DNA from: a virus
Length of the DNA stretch: 23,021 bases
Reading direction: 5' to 3' (one strand)
IMG/VR virus record: IMGVR_UViG_3300028831_000002
Location: 1 to 23,021 of that record
The position numbers and the translations under genes were made by a program. The notes under the pieces are model-generated. The model was not told the origin of the DNA. It saw nothing but the letters and a program-made list of their open reading frames with translations, and searched no databases. Shown here piece by piece: positions 22,520 through 23,021 of this stretch. Each line of letters opens with the position of its first letter. Within the stretch, counting starts at the first letter, position 1.

Positions 22520-23021
22520 TTAGCGTCGCCGCTGGGCTACCGCCAGGAGATTGACCTCTCGCTGAACGGCGACCGGGTCGTAACCAGCCTCCCGGAGGTC
22601 CTTGGACCGGGAAGGATCGTTACCCCACTTACCTCGCATGACCTCAGCGGCAACAGTCTTGATGGACTTCTTACCGCGAGGAGGATTGAGAAGCTGGTTA
22701 ACCCGCTCCTGCACCTTCTCATAGCTGTAACCGTCGGCAAGCAGCTTCCGCTTGCGCTCGGACCCGGTTCCGTACTTCCCGGCGATGACGTCCTTAGCCA
22801 CCTCGTCCAGAGACTTCTTGGAGGGGGTGGAGGAGCCCGAGGAGGAGGGGGAGGAAGGCTTAGCCGGGGCCTTCTTGAAGCCGTCGTACGCCGTCTGAGC
22901 AGCCTTGAGGATCTTGGCATAGATCTTCTTCATGTACGGGCCGGCGCAAGCCGTAGAAGACCAGTGACTGTGGAAGAGAAGAGTGTCCTTGGTGGGTCGA
23001 GTACCAATGACCTTCCAGTGA
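22520..23021 (-). CDS. Endolysin, amidase_2-type with two Cpl-7 (CW_7) repeats, 5' part outside window
   Basis: The frame is open to the window edge (first full codon 23020-23018), giving the last 166 residues. It begins HWKVIGTRPTKDTLLFHSHW and continues SSTACAGPYM. The H...C spacing (His at 22972-22970, Cys at 22948-22946, eight residues apart) matches two of the zinc ligands of T7-lysozyme-like N-acetylmuramoyl-L-alanine amidases. A Pro/Ser/Lys linker (about 22873-22814) leads to two Cpl-7 repeats at 22819-22688 (SLDEVAKDVIAGKYG...GYSYEKVQERVNQLL) and 22672-22544 (SIKTVAAEVMRGKWG...GYDPVAVQREVNLL), which bind peptidoglycan. A methionine at 22933 is internal, not the start. Codons are strongly C/G-ending. 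The stop is 45 bases from the next gene; that gap shows a weak inverted repeat only. Confidence 0.9.
   Translation of the reverse strand, partial: HWKVIGTRPTKDTLLFHSHWSSTACAGPYMKKIYAKILKAAQTAYDGFKKAPAKPSSPSSSGSSTPSKKSLDEVAKDVIAGKYGTGSERKRKLLADGYSYEKVQERVNQLLNPPRGKKSIKTVAAEVMRGKWGNDPSRSKDLREAGYDPVAVQREVNLLAVAQRRR
22544..22819 (-). repeat. Two Cpl-7 cell-wall-binding repeats
   Basis: Two units of about 43 residues with the shared pattern (S)(L/I)xxVAxxVxxGK(Y/W)Gxxxx R...LxxxGYxxxxVQxxVNxLL. A 5-residue linker with Pro-Arg-Gly-Lys lies between them. These are peptidoglycan-binding modules typical of the Cpl-7 lysozyme family. Confidence 0.88.

Overview
The window is the virion-assembly cassette of a siphovirus (long non-contractile tail, HK97-type head). 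Every real gene lies on the minus strand, so the transcriptional order runs from high to low coordinates. The genes are packed head to tail with 4-base overlaps, short overlaps or gaps under 50 bases, and most have a good Shine-Dalgarno site. The protein families (Gp37-like tail protein, Dit, a ReqiPepy6/actinophage-style capsid, Cpl-7 repeats on the endolysin, HxGxKGMxWGVRK motifs, FN3 tail proteins) and the moderately GC-rich composition suggest an actinobacteriophage, probably of Streptomyces or a relative. The host is inferred, not proven. The first 35 bases are Illumina library adapter rather than biological sequence.

Layout in transcription order. (1) Lysis and upstream head genes, 23021-19087: C-terminal part of an amidase endolysin with two Cpl-7 (CW_7) repeats; a conserved beta-rich phage protein; a LamG-like/20-residue-repeat protein fused in frame to a gp6-like head-tail connector; and a 2H-phosphoesterase/GNAT fusion carrying two HxGxKGMxWGVRK motifs. 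(2) Packaging and capsid, 19072-13956: terminase large subunit, portal, and one reading frame that fuses prohead protease, an acidic scaffold-like linker and the major capsid protein. (3) Neck and tail tube, 13938-11857: head-closure-like protein, tail terminator, major tail tube protein, tail assembly chaperone. (4) An unusual block before the tape measure, 11843-9154: a second, diverged tube protein, a fibre-like protein, a small unknown protein and an HK97-gp10-like protein. (5) Tail tip, 9157-455: a tape measure of about 1,823 residues, distal tail protein, Gp37-like protein, a small protein and an FN3 protein. (6) A probable holin, 410-36, cut by the adapter.

The most interesting signals are two long head-gene reading frames, protease-capsid and lectin/repeat-connector. 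Each is fused in frame to its upstream partner yet keeps a strong Shine-Dalgarno site and start codon exactly where the downstream domain begins. Each could therefore yield both a full-length fusion and a free capsid or connector protein. In addition, the major capsid and major tube proteins end in the same small C-terminal domain, the tube gene is duplicated around the chaperone, and the tape measure carries a six-fold 56-59 residue repeat in its hydrophobic region.

No tRNA, CRISPR array, insertion sequence, integrase, convincing promoter or factor-independent terminator was seen. No intergenic stretch exceeds 50 bases.
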